Shown: positions 6,136 through 14,816, numbered from the stretch's first letter. The stretch: DNA of 14,911 nt from Dehalococcoidia bacterium (GCA_004376105.1 SOKA01000019.1:1-14911); one strand, 5' to 3'. The notes: a model not told the origin generated them from the sequence alone. Made by a program: numbers and translations.

Positions 6136-7437
6136 ATGAAGAAACAGAGCATTGGCATTGGCTTAATGGGGTTAGGGGTAATTGGTGGCCAAGTAGCTAA
6201 GGTCTTAATAGACAAGGCAGATGCTTTGGCCGAACAGGTTGGTTGTCCTCTCGTCCTGCGGAAGGTAAAAGTGCTGCCTCAAGATTTAACCAGGCCGCAG
6301 GCACAAGCGATGGATTCTCAGCTTTTTACTACCGACGCTGATGAGTTTTTCGCTACTCCAGAGATAGATGTATTTGTCGAAGCCATAGGAGGTGAGAGCC
6401 CAGCCCTGGAATATTTAACCAGGGCGCTTTCTGACAGTAAGCATGTAGTTACTGCCAACAAAGAGGTTATTGCCAAGCACGGGGTAGAACTATTGACTTT
6501 AGCTCAACAGCATGGGGTGGGGCTGCATTATGAAGCTGCTGTGGGTGGTGGTATCCCCCTTATTAGCCCTTTTCAGCGTGACCTGTTAGCTAATAAGATA
6601 AGTGGTATTTATGCCATAATAAATGGGACTACCAACTTTATCCTCACCAGGATGGCTAGAGATGGTGTGGATTTCCCTTCAGCTCTTAACCGAGCTCAGG
6701 AGTTAGGCTACGCTGAAGCCAATCCAAGGGATGATATAGAGGGGATAGATGCTGCCTATAAGCTGGCTATTCTTGCTTCTTTAGCCTTTCACAGTCAAGT
6801 TCGACCTGAGGATATTTACTGTGAGGGGATTTCACGACTTGGTAGCCGTGATTTCCAATACGCTCGAGAGCTTGGTTTCGCTATAAAGCTTTTGGCTATA
6901 GCCAAACAGAGTGATGAGTCGATTGAAGTGCGGGTTCACCCCGTTTTTATCCCTGAAGACTCTCTTCTGGCTAAGGTTGATGGTGTTTATAATGCTGTTC
7001 TGGTTGAAGGCGACCTCGTAGGCAAGGTGCTTTTCTTTGGTGAAGGGGCTGGTGCTCTACCTACCAGTAGTGCCGTCATAGCTGATATTGTGGCAGCGGC
7101 ACAGGATGTTATTCTCGGTATTGGTAGTAGAGCCAAGTGGGGAGCGCAGCCGGGTAAAGACATTAAACCCATGTCTGAGATTGAAACACGATATTATCTC
7201 AGACTCAATGTTGCTGACCGCCCTGGAGTTTTAGCTCAGATTTCTAAGGTTTTGGGTGACCATCAAATTAGTATTTCTTCAGTTATTCAGAAGTTGGTTG
7301 ATTCAGTAGCTCAGACCGCTGAAATTGTTATTATGACGCATCCCGCTCAGGAAAAGGCAATGCAGCAAGCTCTTGACGAGCTGACACACCTAACTGCGGT
7401 TAAGGAGATAAGCAACTTTGTTCGGGTTGAAGCTTGA
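6136..7437 (+). CDS. hom: Homoserine dehydrogenase
   Basis: It reduces aspartate-semialdehyde to homoserine with NAD(P)H, the branch step to threonine and methionine. The N-terminal Rossmann fold shows GLGVIG (12-17). The catalytic domain carries VVTANKEVIAKHG, YEAAVGGGIPLI, INGTTNFIL, and GYAEANPRDDIEGIDAAYKL with the expected catalytic Asp and Lys. A C-terminal ACT domain (about 355-430, starting RLNVADRPGVLAQISKVL) is the usual site of feedback control by threonine. The 433-residue length is typical for the monofunctional enzyme with ACT domain; no aspartokinase is fused. The ATG lies 13 bp after the foldase stop, with AGGAAC just upstream as a modest ribosome site. Threonine synthase follows immediately. 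Confidence 0.96.
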   Translation: MKKQSIGIGLMGLGVIGGQVAKVLIDKADALAEQVGCPLVLRKVKVLPQDLTRPQAQAMDSQLFTTDADEFFATPEIDVFVEAIGGESPALEYLTRALSDSKHVVTANKEVIAKHGVELLTLAQQHGVGLHYEAAVGGGIPLISPFQRDLLANKISGIYAIINGTTNFILTRMARDGVDFPSALNRAQELGYAEANPRDDIEGIDAAYKLAILASLAFHSQVRPEDIYCEGISRLGSRDFQYARELGFAIKLLAIAKQSDESIEVRVHPVFIPEDSLLAKVDGVYNAVLVEGDLVGKVLFFGEGAGALPTSSAVIADIVAAAQDVILGIGSRAKWGAQPGKDIKPMSEIETRYYLRLNVADRPGVLAQISKVLGDHQISISSVIQKLVDSVAQTAEIVIMTHPAQEKAMQQALDELTHLTAVKEISNFVRVEA

Positions 7438-7438
7438 G

Positions 7439-7446
7439 TAAAGGAG
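7439..7446 (+). promoter_or_regulatory. Ribosome-binding site deciding the thrC start
   Basis: TAAAGGAG lies just past the hom stop and ends five bases before the ATG at 7452. This favours 7452 (or the adjacent ATG at 7449) over the overlapping TTG at 7434, which has no comparable site. Confidence 0.6.
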
Positions 7447-7451
7447 TGATG

Positions 7452-8519
7452 ATGAAATCAGGAGTTCTCGTTAAGTATAAAGACTTCCTTCCAGTTACGC
7501 CTAATACACCACTGTTCTCATTGGGAGAGGGAGATACCCCATTGGTCAGGTGCAGTGAACTGGAGAAGGAAATTGGCTGTAGGGAGCTATATTTTAAGCT
7601 GGAGGGGTGCAACCCTACCGGTTCATTTAAAGACAGGGGCATGGTGGTTACTGTAGCTAAGGCATTGGAAGCAGGTAGTAAAGCTATAATGTGTGCCTCA
7701 ACCGGTAATACCAGTGCCTCTGCCGCTGCCTATGCTGCCTATTGCGGGCTTACTGCTATTATTATTGTGCCTAAGGGCAGGGTTGCTCTGGGAAAGCTGG
7801 CTCAAGCTATTGTCTATAGGGCTAAAATAGTTACCATAGACGGAAATTTTGGCCAGGCTCTAAGCATAGTAAGAAGTCTAACCCAGAAGCATCCAATTAC
7901 TCTGGTAAACTCGATTAATCCCCATCGTATAGAGGGACAAAAAACGGCCGCCTTTGAGATTATCGAAACTTTAGGCGAAGCTCCAGACTACCTTTTTATC
8001 CCGGTAGGTAACGCTGGTAATATTACCGCTTACTGGAAGGGTTTTGTGGAATATTATCAGAAGGGGAGGACGAGGAATAAGCCCAAGATGATGGGGTTTC
8101 AAGCCGAGGGTGCTGCCCCTATCGTTCGGGGTTACGCCATTAAGGAGCCACAGACTGTTGCCTCAGCGATACAGATAGGCAATCCAGCTAGCTGGCAAAA
8201 GGCTGTAGCCGCTCGCGATGAGTCTGGCGGAATTATTGATATGGTTAGCGATGAAGAGATTCTAGCCGCCCAGAGCCTTATGGCTGCTAAAGGGGGTGTC
8301 TTTGGTGAGCCAGCTTCAGCCGCTTCTTTAGCCGGCCTTATTAAACTTTCCCACAACGGGATGGACTTCTCACAAAAGAAGGTAGTTTGCGTGGTAACTG
8401 GCACTGGACTTAAGGATACTGATACTGCTCTGAAAAGTGCTGAGCCCTTTCTCGAGCTTCAGGCTAACTTTGTAGCTGTGGAGCGGGCTTTGGTTGGGGC
8501 TAAAGGAGGGATAGAGTGA
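7452..8519 (+). CDS. thrC: Threonine synthase
   Basis: A PLP enzyme of fold type II that converts O-phosphohomoserine to threonine. The cofactor lysine is Lys60 in NPTGSFKDRGM. ASTGNTSASAAAYAA binds the substrate phosphate region, PVGNAGNITAYWKGF holds the PLP phosphate, and VVTGTGLKD lies near the C-terminus. The 355-residue length fits the short bacterial (Bacillus-type) class without the long N-terminal domain of the E. coli form. The start at 7452 is chosen on its ribosome site. It directly follows hom, so two successive steps of threonine synthesis are coupled. Thr kinase (thrB) is not in the window. The gene ends in a GTGA overlap with folE. Confidence 0.95.
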   Translation: MKSGVLVKYKDFLPVTPNTPLFSLGEGDTPLVRCSELEKEIGCRELYFKLEGCNPTGSFKDRGMVVTVAKALEAGSKAIMCASTGNTSASAAAYAAYCGLTAIIIVPKGRVALGKLAQAIVYRAKIVTIDGNFGQALSIVRSLTQKHPITLVNSINPHRIEGQKTAAFEIIETLGEAPDYLFIPVGNAGNITAYWKGFVEYYQKGRTRNKPKMMGFQAEGAAPIVRGYAIKEPQTVASAIQIGNPASWQKAVAARDESGGIIDMVSDEEILAAQSLMAAKGGVFGEPASAASLAGLIKLSHNGMDFSQKKVVCVVTGTGLKDTDTALKSAEPFLELQANFVAVERALVGAKGGIE

Positions 8520-9082
8520 TTGACGAGGCTAAAATTAAGGTAGCGGTAGCTTCTATTATTAAGGCTATCGGGGAAGACCCTAAACGGGAAGGCTTAGTAG
8601 GTACTCCTGCCCGCGTGGCTGAGATGTATGCTGAGCTTTTTGCCGGGCTTGATACGAACCCCAAAGAGGAGCTGAAGGTAGGTTTTGAGGAAGGGCACCG
8701 GGAAATGGTAATTCTCAGGGATATTCCCTTCTACTCTATGTGCGAGCATCACCTTTTGCCATTTTACGGCGTAGCTCATATAGGTTATATTCCCAATGCT
8801 AAGGGGTGTGTTGTCGGTGCCAGCAAACTAGCTAGAGTAGTGGAAATCATCGCTATGCGCCCCCAGCTCCAGGAGAGGATGACCACTCAGATTGCCGATA
8901 CCATCGTTGACGGGATTAAGCCTGATGGAGTGGCGGTAATTATTCAGGCTGAGCACCTGTGTATGATTATGCGTGGCATCAAGAAACCGGGAAGCGCTAT
9001 TGTTACCTCAGCCCTCAGGGGCACTTTCCGTAGCCGAGTAGAAACTAGGACTGAATTTTTCTCTCTGTTACAGGGTAAATAG
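8516..9082 (+). CDS. folE: GTP cyclohydrolase I
   Basis: It opens the purine ring of GTP to form 7,8-dihydroneopterin triphosphate, the first step to folate and other pterins. The zinc ligands are in place: Cys76 and His79 in MCEHHLLPF and Cys149 in EHLCMIMRG. Other family blocks are GVAHIGYIPN, GASKLARVVE, RPQLQERMTTQIA and the C-terminal TRTEFFSLL. The 188-residue length is normal for the type IA enzyme. It starts at GTG, which overlaps the thrC stop (GTGA), with AGGAGGG just upstream, so it is translationally coupled to thrC. It is the last gene of the operon and stops 7 bp short of the convergent YjbQ gene. No other folate gene is adjacent and no terminator hairpin is visible. Confidence 0.97.
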   Translation: MIDEAKIKVAVASIIKAIGEDPKREGLVGTPARVAEMYAELFAGLDTNPKEELKVGFEEGHREMVILRDIPFYSMCEHHLLPFYGVAHIGYIPNAKGCVVGASKLARVVEIIAMRPQLQERMTTQIADTIVDGIKPDGVAVIIQAEHLCMIMRGIKKPGSAIVTSALRGTFRSRVETRTEFFSLLQGK

Positions 9083-9089
9083 GTTAATT

Positions 9090-9506
9090 CTAATCACCCA
9101 TAATTTGCAATATAATTTGTCTTGACCGGGGCCGGTTGTCGAAATCTACCAGGACTATCTGTTGCCAGGTGCCCAGGGTTAGCCTTTTGTCATTGAAAGG
9201 AACTACTAATGAGGCACCCAGTAGTGAGGCACGGACGTGTGAGTATCCATTACCATCGCCCCAACGGCGGTCGTGGTTATAAGGGATATTTTTAGGGATA
9301 TTTCGCTCCCACATATCATGGAAATCAGAGAGTAAGCCAGACTCAAATTCAATAGTAGCTATTCCAGCGGTTGAACCAGCTACAAATAGAGTAACCGTTC
9401 CATTATTTATACCGGCTTCAGCAACCTGCTGTTCTACCTGAGGGGTAAAATCAATAATATCACACTCTCCTCTAGTATGGAGATTAATTCTCCTAGTAAC
9501 TACCAT
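9090..9506 (-). CDS. YjbQ/UPF0047 family protein (secondary thiamine-phosphate synthase)
   Basis: A 138-residue single-domain protein of the YjbQ/UPF0047 family. Members show weak thiamine-phosphate synthase activity in vitro, but their true role is unsettled. Signature blocks are FVAGSTAGIATIEFESGL, NIPYNHDRRWGDGNGYSHVR with the conserved His, Asp and Asn set, SLLGASLVVPF and LGTWQQIVLVDFDNRPRSR. It has a strong ribosome site (GAGGAGG) before the ATG at 9506 and lies 15 bp after pyrK, so it is the last gene of the minus-strand pyrimidine operon. It converges on folE with 7 bp between the stops. Confidence 0.92.
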   Translation of the reverse strand: MVVTRRINLHTRGECDIIDFTPQVEQQVAEAGINNGTVTLFVAGSTAGIATIEFESGLLSDFHDMWERNIPKNIPYNHDRRWGDGNGYSHVRASLLGASLVVPFNDKRLTLGTWQQIVLVDFDNRPRSRQIILQIMGD

Positions 9507-9521
9507 ATTTTACCTCCTCTG

Positions 9522-10304
9522 TTAATAGTTATAAGCTAATTCCTCCCCGGTGAAATCATCTAAGTCAAATATTGGCCCATCCTTACATACTTGCTTCAGC
9601 CCATTTTTTGTCTTCACTGTGCACCCATAGCAGACTCCGAGCCCACACCCCATCCTTACTTCCAGGGAAATCTGGACTGATTTCACCTTCAGTAGTTGTT
9701 GGCTTTGAGCGGCCATAGTATGATACATCAAGGTAGGTCCACAGGCAAAGATTTGGTCTGCCCAACCAACAAAATCTGGTAGGAAGTCGGTTATCAAGCC
9801 CTCCCTGCCGGCAGTTCCATCCTCGGTAGTAATGATAAGCTCAGCTTCGGCAGGCAAGAGGTGCCTGGGGTAAAGCTGAGTAGCCGTTGATGCTCCTAAC
9901 AGCAGCCTTACTGAGCATCCTTGATTAAGGGCTTTCTCAGCCAGAAAACATAATGGCGCAATACCAATACCGCCAGCCAAAAACAGCAGGTTATGCCAGT
10001 CAGGTTGAATAGAATAACCATTACCTAGCGGCCCAAGCAGGTCCATATTATTACCAGCTCTGCATTGAGCCAGCCAGTGTGTGCCTTTACCTACTACAGT
10101 GAACAAAAGGGCAAGTTTATTATTATCTAGCCGGTGGATGCTAAAGGGGCGGCGTAGCAGGTGCTCAGAGCCTTCTCCACAGCGCACCATAACAAATTGT
10201 CCCGGCTTAGCTTCAGAGGCTACTTGGGGCGATTCCAGCCAGATAAGGTAAACCCCTGGCATTACTTCACTATTAGAAATAATGGAAGCTGAAACTTGCT
10301 TCAA
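9522..10304 (-). CDS. pyrK: Dihydroorotate dehydrogenase electron-transfer subunit (PyrK-like)
   Basis: This 260-residue flavoprotein of the ferredoxin-reductase fold passes electrons from dihydroorotate dehydrogenase B to NAD+ through FAD and a 2Fe-2S cluster. The FAD motif is LRRPFSIH (50-57), followed by VGKGTHWLAQC and LLGPLGNGY. The NAD-binding part begins with FLAGGIGIAPLCFLAEKAL, and ACGPTLMYHTM follows. Four cluster cysteines are present near the C-terminus (CGLGVCYGC and a later VC). The length is normal for PyrK. The start is TTG at 10304, which overlaps the carB stop (TTGA), with AAGGGA upstream, so translation is probably coupled. The partner pyrD is not in the window. It could serve another oxidoreductase, but its position after carB favours the pyrimidine role. 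Confidence 0.88.
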   Translation of the reverse strand: MKQVSASIISNSEVMPGVYLIWLESPQVASEAKPGQFVMVRCGEGSEHLLRRPFSIHRLDNNKLALLFTVVGKGTHWLAQCRAGNNMDLLGPLGNGYSIQPDWHNLLFLAGGIGIAPLCFLAEKALNQGCSVRLLLGASTATQLYPRHLLPAEAELIITTEDGTAGREGLITDFLPDFVGWADQIFACGPTLMYHTMAAQSQQLLKVKSVQISLEVRMGCGLGVCYGCTVKTKNGLKQVCKDGPIFDLDDFTGEELAYNY

Positions 10305-13300
10305 GTCGGTCCCTTTCTTCGGTAGTCTGGCAGCGGTTGAGCGCTATAAATTTGGCTTCCGTTGGCAAGTGCCTCGGCTACAGCTCGAGCCGTGTCAAGG
10401 GAGGTAAAGCAAGGGATGCGCTTCTCAGCCGCTGCCCGGCGGATTTGGAAGCCATCTCTTAGCGGAATGCGACCTCCAGTAACGGTATTGACAACGCCAT
10501 TTACTGTCCCATCATTAATGATGTCAACAACATTGGGATGTCCCTCACTCAATTTCTTGCTAATCATTTTTACCGGGAGTCCAACTGCCTCAATCATAGC
10601 CGCCGTGCCCTCGGTGGCATAGAGTTTATAACCCACTGATGAGAACTTTCTGATTATAGGTAGCGCCTCAGGTTTATTCCTGTCAGCAACACTGAAAAGT
10701 ATAGCCCCTTGAGGTAGTAGCATCAGTCCAGCGGCAAGAAGAGCCTTGGCTAAGGCAGCATCAAAGGTGTAGTCAATTCCCATGACCTCTCCAGTGGACT
10801 TCATTTCAGGACCAAGGTAGGTGTCAACACCAAGTAGTTTTGACATAGAAAAAACTGGGGCTTTAATACCAACCAGATTTTGTCTCTTCCACAATCCGGT
10901 GTCATAACCCTGTTCCTTGAGGCTCTTACCAAGCATAACCTTGGTCGCCACATTTACCATTGGCACACCAGTAACCTTAGAGATAAATGGGATAGTACGG
11001 CTAGCCCGAGGATTAACTTCCAATACATAAACTAATGACCCTTGACTACTAGGCATGATAACGAACTGAATGTTCATTAAGCCTTTAATTTTAAGCTCCA
11101 ATCCTATCCTAATGGCATAGTTAACAATAGTTTCTATCTCCGGCTCAGTCAGGTTCACTCCGGGGTAGACTGCCATAGAATCTCCGCTATGGACTCCTGC
11201 CCGTTCGATGTGCTCCATTATTCCAGGAATGAGAACACGCTCCCCATCACCTATGGCGTCAACCTCTACCTCTTTTCCTTCCAGATATTTATCAATTAAG
11301 ACAGGGTGTTTGGTATCCAGTTCTATAGCTAGGCTCATGTAACGGATGAGTTCGCTAGCATCATGCACTATTTCCATAGCTCTGCCGCCGAGGACGTAGC
11401 TAGGGCGAACCAATACCGGGTAACCGATGAGCTTAGCTATACCGAGGGCTTCATCTACAGAGGTTACCCCAGCTCCTGGGGGCTGGGGGATACCTAGTTG
11501 GTTAAGGAAGTTCTCAAACCTACGCCTATCCTCGGCTAGGTCAATAACCTCAGCACTGGAGCCGAGGAGAGGCATTCCACTGCGGGATAATGGCTCAGCC
11601 AGGTTTATGGCTGTTTGACCACCAAATTGAACTATAGATGGTGTGGGGATATTACCCCAAGATTCAGTTTCCTCGCTTTCATTTTCTAGAATATCACGCA
11701 GGCTTTCCTCATCCAGGGCTTCAAAGTAAAGGCGGTCGCTAGTGTCAAAATCGGTGGACACCGTTTCTGGATTGGAGTTGACCATAATGCTCTTGAAGCC
11801 AGATTCCTGCAATGCCCAGGCTGAATGAACGCTACAGTAGTCAAATTCAATGCCCTGTCCAATGCGGATGGGTCCGCTGCCGATGACTACCGCCTTGTCT
11901 CCCTGAAGAGACTCAGCCTCATTCTCCTCCTCATAGGTGCTATAGAAGTAGGGGGTAGCCGCATCAAACTCAGCGGCACAGGTATCTACCATCTTATAAA
12001 CAGGTCGGATATTCCAGTTATGGCGCAGTTGCCTTACCTGCTCGGGGAGTCTATCAGCTAGGGTTCCAATCTGCTCATCAGAGAAGCCAAGTCGCTTTGC
12101 CTGCCACAGAAGTTCTGGTGTCAGTGGCTGAGATAGGAGTTGTTTTTCCATACCTACAATGTTCTGAAGCTTATTTATAAACCACAGGTCAATCTTGGTC
12201 CGCTCGGCTAGCTCTTCAGTAGTTACCCCCCTTCTGAGAGCAGCCATTATTGCCCATAATCTCAGGTCGTTAGGTTCCAAGGGGTAAGAGTTGATATTTG
12301 TTCCCATCTCCCATTTTCGGTCTTCCCACAGTAACGACCTCTTACCAAACTCAAGGGAGCGTATTGCCTTCTGCAAGGCTGCCTCAAAGCACCTATCAAT
12401 AGCCATTACCTCGCCAGTGGCTTTCATCTGGGTGCCAATAACTCTATCGCCTGAGGCAAACTTGTCGAACGGCCACCGCGGAATCTTAACCACCAGGTAG
12501 TCTAGTGCTGGCTCAAAGGCAGCCATTGTTTTTTTGGTTACTGCATTAGGGATTTCATCAAGCCTTTTGCCAACAGCTATTTTGGCTGCCACCCGGGCGA
12601 TAGGATAGCCGGTAGCTTTACTGGCTAGGGCTGAGCTGCGGCTGACCCGGGGATTGACCTCAATCACATAGTAATTATTGCTATTGGGGTCAAGGGCAAA
12701 TTGTATGTTACAGCCACCTTCAACACCCAGGGCACGAATAATCTTGAGACTGGCCGTCCTTAACATCTGATGCTCTCTATTGGTCATGGTTTGGCTGGGA
12801 GCGACGACAATACTATCACCGGTATGCACCCCCATTGGGTCAATATTTTCCATATTACATACCGTGATGCAGTTATCGGCTCCGTCACGCATTACCTCAT
12901 ACTCAATCTCCTTCCAGCCGACTACCGATTGTTCTATCAGCACCTGATGAATGGGGCTGGTGGCTAGCCCTATGGTTACCACCCTCTCCAATTCCTTCCA
13001 GTTATTGGCTATTCCTCCGCCGGTTCCACCCAAGGTGTAAGCCGGGCGGATTACCACGGGCAGACCTATCTTTTTGGCTACTTTTCTGGCTTGTTTCAGG
13101 GTATTAACGGTAGCGCTGTCTGGCACCGGCTCCCCGATACTGATTAGCATTTGTTTGAATAGTTCCCGGTCTTCGGCATTCCTTATCGTTTGTATCGGAG
13201 TTCCCAGAGACCTTACATTGTATTTATCCAGGATGCCGGCATCAGCTAAATCTACGGCCAGGTTAAGCCCAGTCTGACCGCCAAGGGTGGGCAGCAAGCC

Positions 13301-13543
13301 ATCGGGACGCTCCCGCTCAATAATGCGGCCTACCATCTCTACGGTGAGCGGCTCAATATAGACAATATCGGCAATACCCTCGTCGGTCATAATGGTCGCC
13401 GGGTTGGAGTTAACCAGCACCGAGATTACCCCCTCCTCTCGCATCGCCTTGCACGCCTGGGTGCCGGCATAGTCAAACTCCGCCGCCTGCCCAATAACTA
13501 TCGGCCCCGAACCAATGATTAATACTTTAGATGGTTTAGACAT
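10301..13543 (-). CDS. carB: Carbamoyl-phosphate synthase large subunit
   Basis: It makes carbamoyl phosphate from bicarbonate, ammonia and two ATP, feeding pyrimidine and arginine synthesis, with the CarA subunit supplying ammonia from glutamine. The 1080-residue length is normal. The two homologous halves are both present. In the first, VVIRPAYTLGGTGGGIA (about 163-179) and EVNPRVSRSSALASKATGYP (295-314) mark ATP-grasp 1. In the second, FGGQTAINLAEPL, VLVRPSYVLGGRAMEIV and EVNPRASRTIPFISKVTGVP mark ATP-grasp 2. The C-terminal MGS-type allosteric domain contains YATEGTAAMIEAVGLPVK and VNTVTGGR. The ATG at 13543 has no close Shine-Dalgarno; it lies 6 bp after the nuclease-like gene, so it may rely on coupling to that gene. 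The stop overlaps pyrK by four bases. Confidence 0.97.
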   Translation of the reverse strand: MSKPSKVLIIGSGPIVIGQAAEFDYAGTQACKAMREEGVISVLVNSNPATIMTDEGIADIVYIEPLTVEMVGRIIERERPDGLLPTLGGQTGLNLAVDLADAGILDKYNVRSLGTPIQTIRNAEDRELFKQMLISIGEPVPDSATVNTLKQARKVAKKIGLPVVIRPAYTLGGTGGGIANNWKELERVVTIGLATSPIHQVLIEQSVVGWKEIEYEVMRDGADNCITVCNMENIDPMGVHTGDSIVVAPSQTMTNREHQMLRTASLKIIRALGVEGGCNIQFALDPNSNNYYVIEVNPRVSRSSALASKATGYPIARVAAKIAVGKRLDEIPNAVTKKTMAAFEPALDYLVVKIPRWPFDKFASGDRVIGTQMKATGEVMAIDRCFEAALQKAIRSLEFGKRSLLWEDRKWEMGTNINSYPLEPNDLRLWAIMAALRRGVTTEELAERTKIDLWFINKLQNIVGMEKQLLSQPLTPELLWQAKRLGFSDEQIGTLADRLPEQVRQLRHNWNIRPVYKMVDTCAAEFDAATPYFYSTYEEENEAESLQGDKAVVIGSGPIRIGQGIEFDYCSVHSAWALQESGFKSIMVNSNPETVSTDFDTSDRLYFEALDEESLRDILENESEETESWGNIPTPSIVQFGGQTAINLAEPLSRSGMPLLGSSAEVIDLAEDRRRFENFLNQLGIPQPPGAGVTSVDEALGIAKLIGYPVLVRPSYVLGGRAMEIVHDASELIRYMSLAIELDTKHPVLIDKYLEGKEVEVDAIGDGERVLIPGIMEHIERAGVHSGDSMAVYPGVNLTEPEIETIVNYAIRIGLELKIKGLMNIQFVIMPSSQGSLVYVLEVNPRASRTIPFISKVTGVPMVNVATKVMLGKSLKEQGYDTGLWKRQNLVGIKAPVFSMSKLLGVDTYLGPEMKSTGEVMGIDYTFDAALAKALLAAGLMLLPQGAILFSVADRNKPEALPIIRKFSSVGYKLYATEGTAAMIEAVGLPVKMISKKLSEGHPNVVDIINDGTVNGVVNTVTGGRIPLRDGFQIRRAAAEKRIPCFTSLDTARAVAEALANGSQIYSAQPLPDYRRKGPT

Positions 13544-13549
13544 AATCTG

Positions 13550-14689
13550 TTAATCAACCCACTCCATTTCTCTATCATTTTTCTTTGTTAACTGACGGAC
13601 ACCTTTTTCTCGGAAAATAGTATAATCCATAGGATTCCCAGCAAATGGATTATGATAAATCTCTAAAGTTTGTTCTATGGATTCCTCTGTATATTTACGT
13701 GCAAAAAGCCCTATTGCACTTAATTGCCGATTTCGGTCAGGGCGAAAGAAACCGTCGGGCTTGCGAATTGACTCTGCCTTTGCAGGAGTTCCGTTGCTAT
13801 GTCTATAAATACGATATGCAAGGGTTCCTAACACGACATTTAGCATATTACGCTCACCTATAGGGAATTCGGTCTCTGAGCATAGTATTACTAAACTCGG
13901 TTGATATCCTTTCGGTAGTTGCGCGTAAGCTTTAGAAAGCGAATGGCGAATATAATCTTCATTATGTATAAATCTTGCTTCACCACCTACACATCCTATA
14001 TAACTACTTTCTTGAGCTGGTTTAGGGGAAACTGGAAGGATCTCAATTTCAAGAAGAGTACCAGTAGAGGGGTCTCTATAATTGGGCAGCTTCAACTGAA
14101 ATTCTTCATTATTCTCGTAATCAATCTTAGACAACTCACATTTTAAAAATTGTCTAAATTTGCTTATACTAAAGTTCTCAGAATCGCCTATCTCTCTAAC
14201 TTGAATGTCCAAAGCAAATGGGAAAGGAATATTCTCCACTGATTTGAACAATTTGTCTTTTAGCCGTCTTTCCAACTCTTCTATTTCTCTAGGGAAGATA
14301 GATTTAACTTCTATGAAAACCGGCATATCTGCTATAAGTAATTCAAATTCTCCCACTTTTTTCTCTCGACCTTGAGGATGCCAGCGTAAGCAGTTAGTTC
14401 CAAAAAGATTTTCGAATTGAAGAGCAACACGTAGTTCATTCATGGCAGATTGCCATATTTGTCCGTCAGGGCTTCTTAGTCTCGCTTCTAAGTCGGCGTC
14501 TAGCAATGTATATCTATGCGCCAGTTCAAGACAATTGTTAATTTCTATGCGTAAATTCTCAGTCTGCGGTAAGTCTACAGTTAATATCTTGTGCAAGCGA
14601 CTGTCCTCAGGTAATAAATTAGTAAAATCGTCATGGTAAAAATTTTTTAAATGCTCCTTTTTGTTCACTTCCTCTCCCTTCCCATCCAT
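13550..14689 (-). CDS. Unrecognised protein with PD-(D/E)XK nuclease-like signature
   Basis: I do not recognise a named family for this 379-residue protein. Residues 80-130 carry a pattern like the PD-(D/E)XK nuclease core: a helix with MNELRVALQFENLF (Glu85), then VGEFELLI (Glu114 or Glu116), and VFIEVKS (Glu127, Lys129). This suggests a metal-dependent nuclease or a relative, with Glu in place of the first Asp. The C-terminal two thirds have no motif I can name, and no signal peptide or membrane segment is seen. The ATG at 14689 has GAGG five bases upstream; a GTG at 14668 is an alternative. The gene is clearly more A/T-rich than carB. It splits carA from carB, ends 6 bp before carB, and has a palindromic repeat on its upstream side, all pointing to a late insertion. 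No methylase or other defence partner is visible. Confidence 0.6.
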   Translation of the reverse strand: MDGKGEEVNKKEHLKNFYHDDFTNLLPEDSRLHKILTVDLPQTENLRIEINNCLELAHRYTLLDADLEARLRSPDGQIWQSAMNELRVALQFENLFGTNCLRWHPQGREKKVGEFELLIADMPVFIEVKSIFPREIEELERRLKDKLFKSVENIPFPFALDIQVREIGDSENFSISKFRQFLKCELSKIDYENNEEFQLKLPNYRDPSTGTLLEIEILPVSPKPAQESSYIGCVGGEARFIHNEDYIRHSLSKAYAQLPKGYQPSLVILCSETEFPIGERNMLNVVLGTLAYRIYRHSNGTPAKAESIRKPDGFFRPDRNRQLSAIGLFARKYTEESIEQTLEIYHNPFAGNPMDYTIFREKGVRQLTKKNDREMEWVD

Positions 14690-14725
14690 CTCTACCTCAC
14701 CCCCTTAATCCCCCTCTCCTTCTGT
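14690..14725 (-). other. Purine-rich leader before the nuclease-like gene
   Basis: On the minus strand this strip is almost all purine, with two runs of five G in GGGGGATTAAGGGGG. Its end, GGTGAGG, can serve as the ribosome site for the ATG at 14689. The paired G-runs resemble degenerate repeat flanks, and the neighbouring palindrome may belong to the same element. Confidence 0.35.
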
Positions 14726-14732
14726 CTGATGT

Positions 14733-14802
14733 GTCGTTGCGAGCCGAAGGCGAAGCAATCTTATCTTTTAGTTTGCTTCGTCGCTCTGCTCCTCGCAATG
14801 AC
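14733..14802. repeat. Palindromic dispersed-repeat-like element between carA and the inserted gene
   Basis: The left arm (14733-14760) begins GTCGTTGCGAG and ends GAAGCAATC. The right arm (14771-14802), read on the other strand, begins GTCATTGCGAG and ends GAAGCAAAC. A 10-base A/T-rich loop separates them, and one arm carries a 4-base larger insert. The word TTGCGAG...GAAGCAA is one I associate with REP/MITE-like repeats scattered in many bacterial genomes. Copy number here cannot be checked. It could also act as a transcription attenuator or mRNA-stabilising hairpin after carA. Confidence 0.7.
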
Positions 14803-14816
14803 CTCAAAAGCTTTAT

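Noticed and set aside
13645..14146. Plus-strand ORFs of 72 and 75 codons across the nuclease-like gene
   Set aside because: They are antisense shadows with low-complexity or unremarkable translations, and the minus-strand frame is long and uninterrupted.
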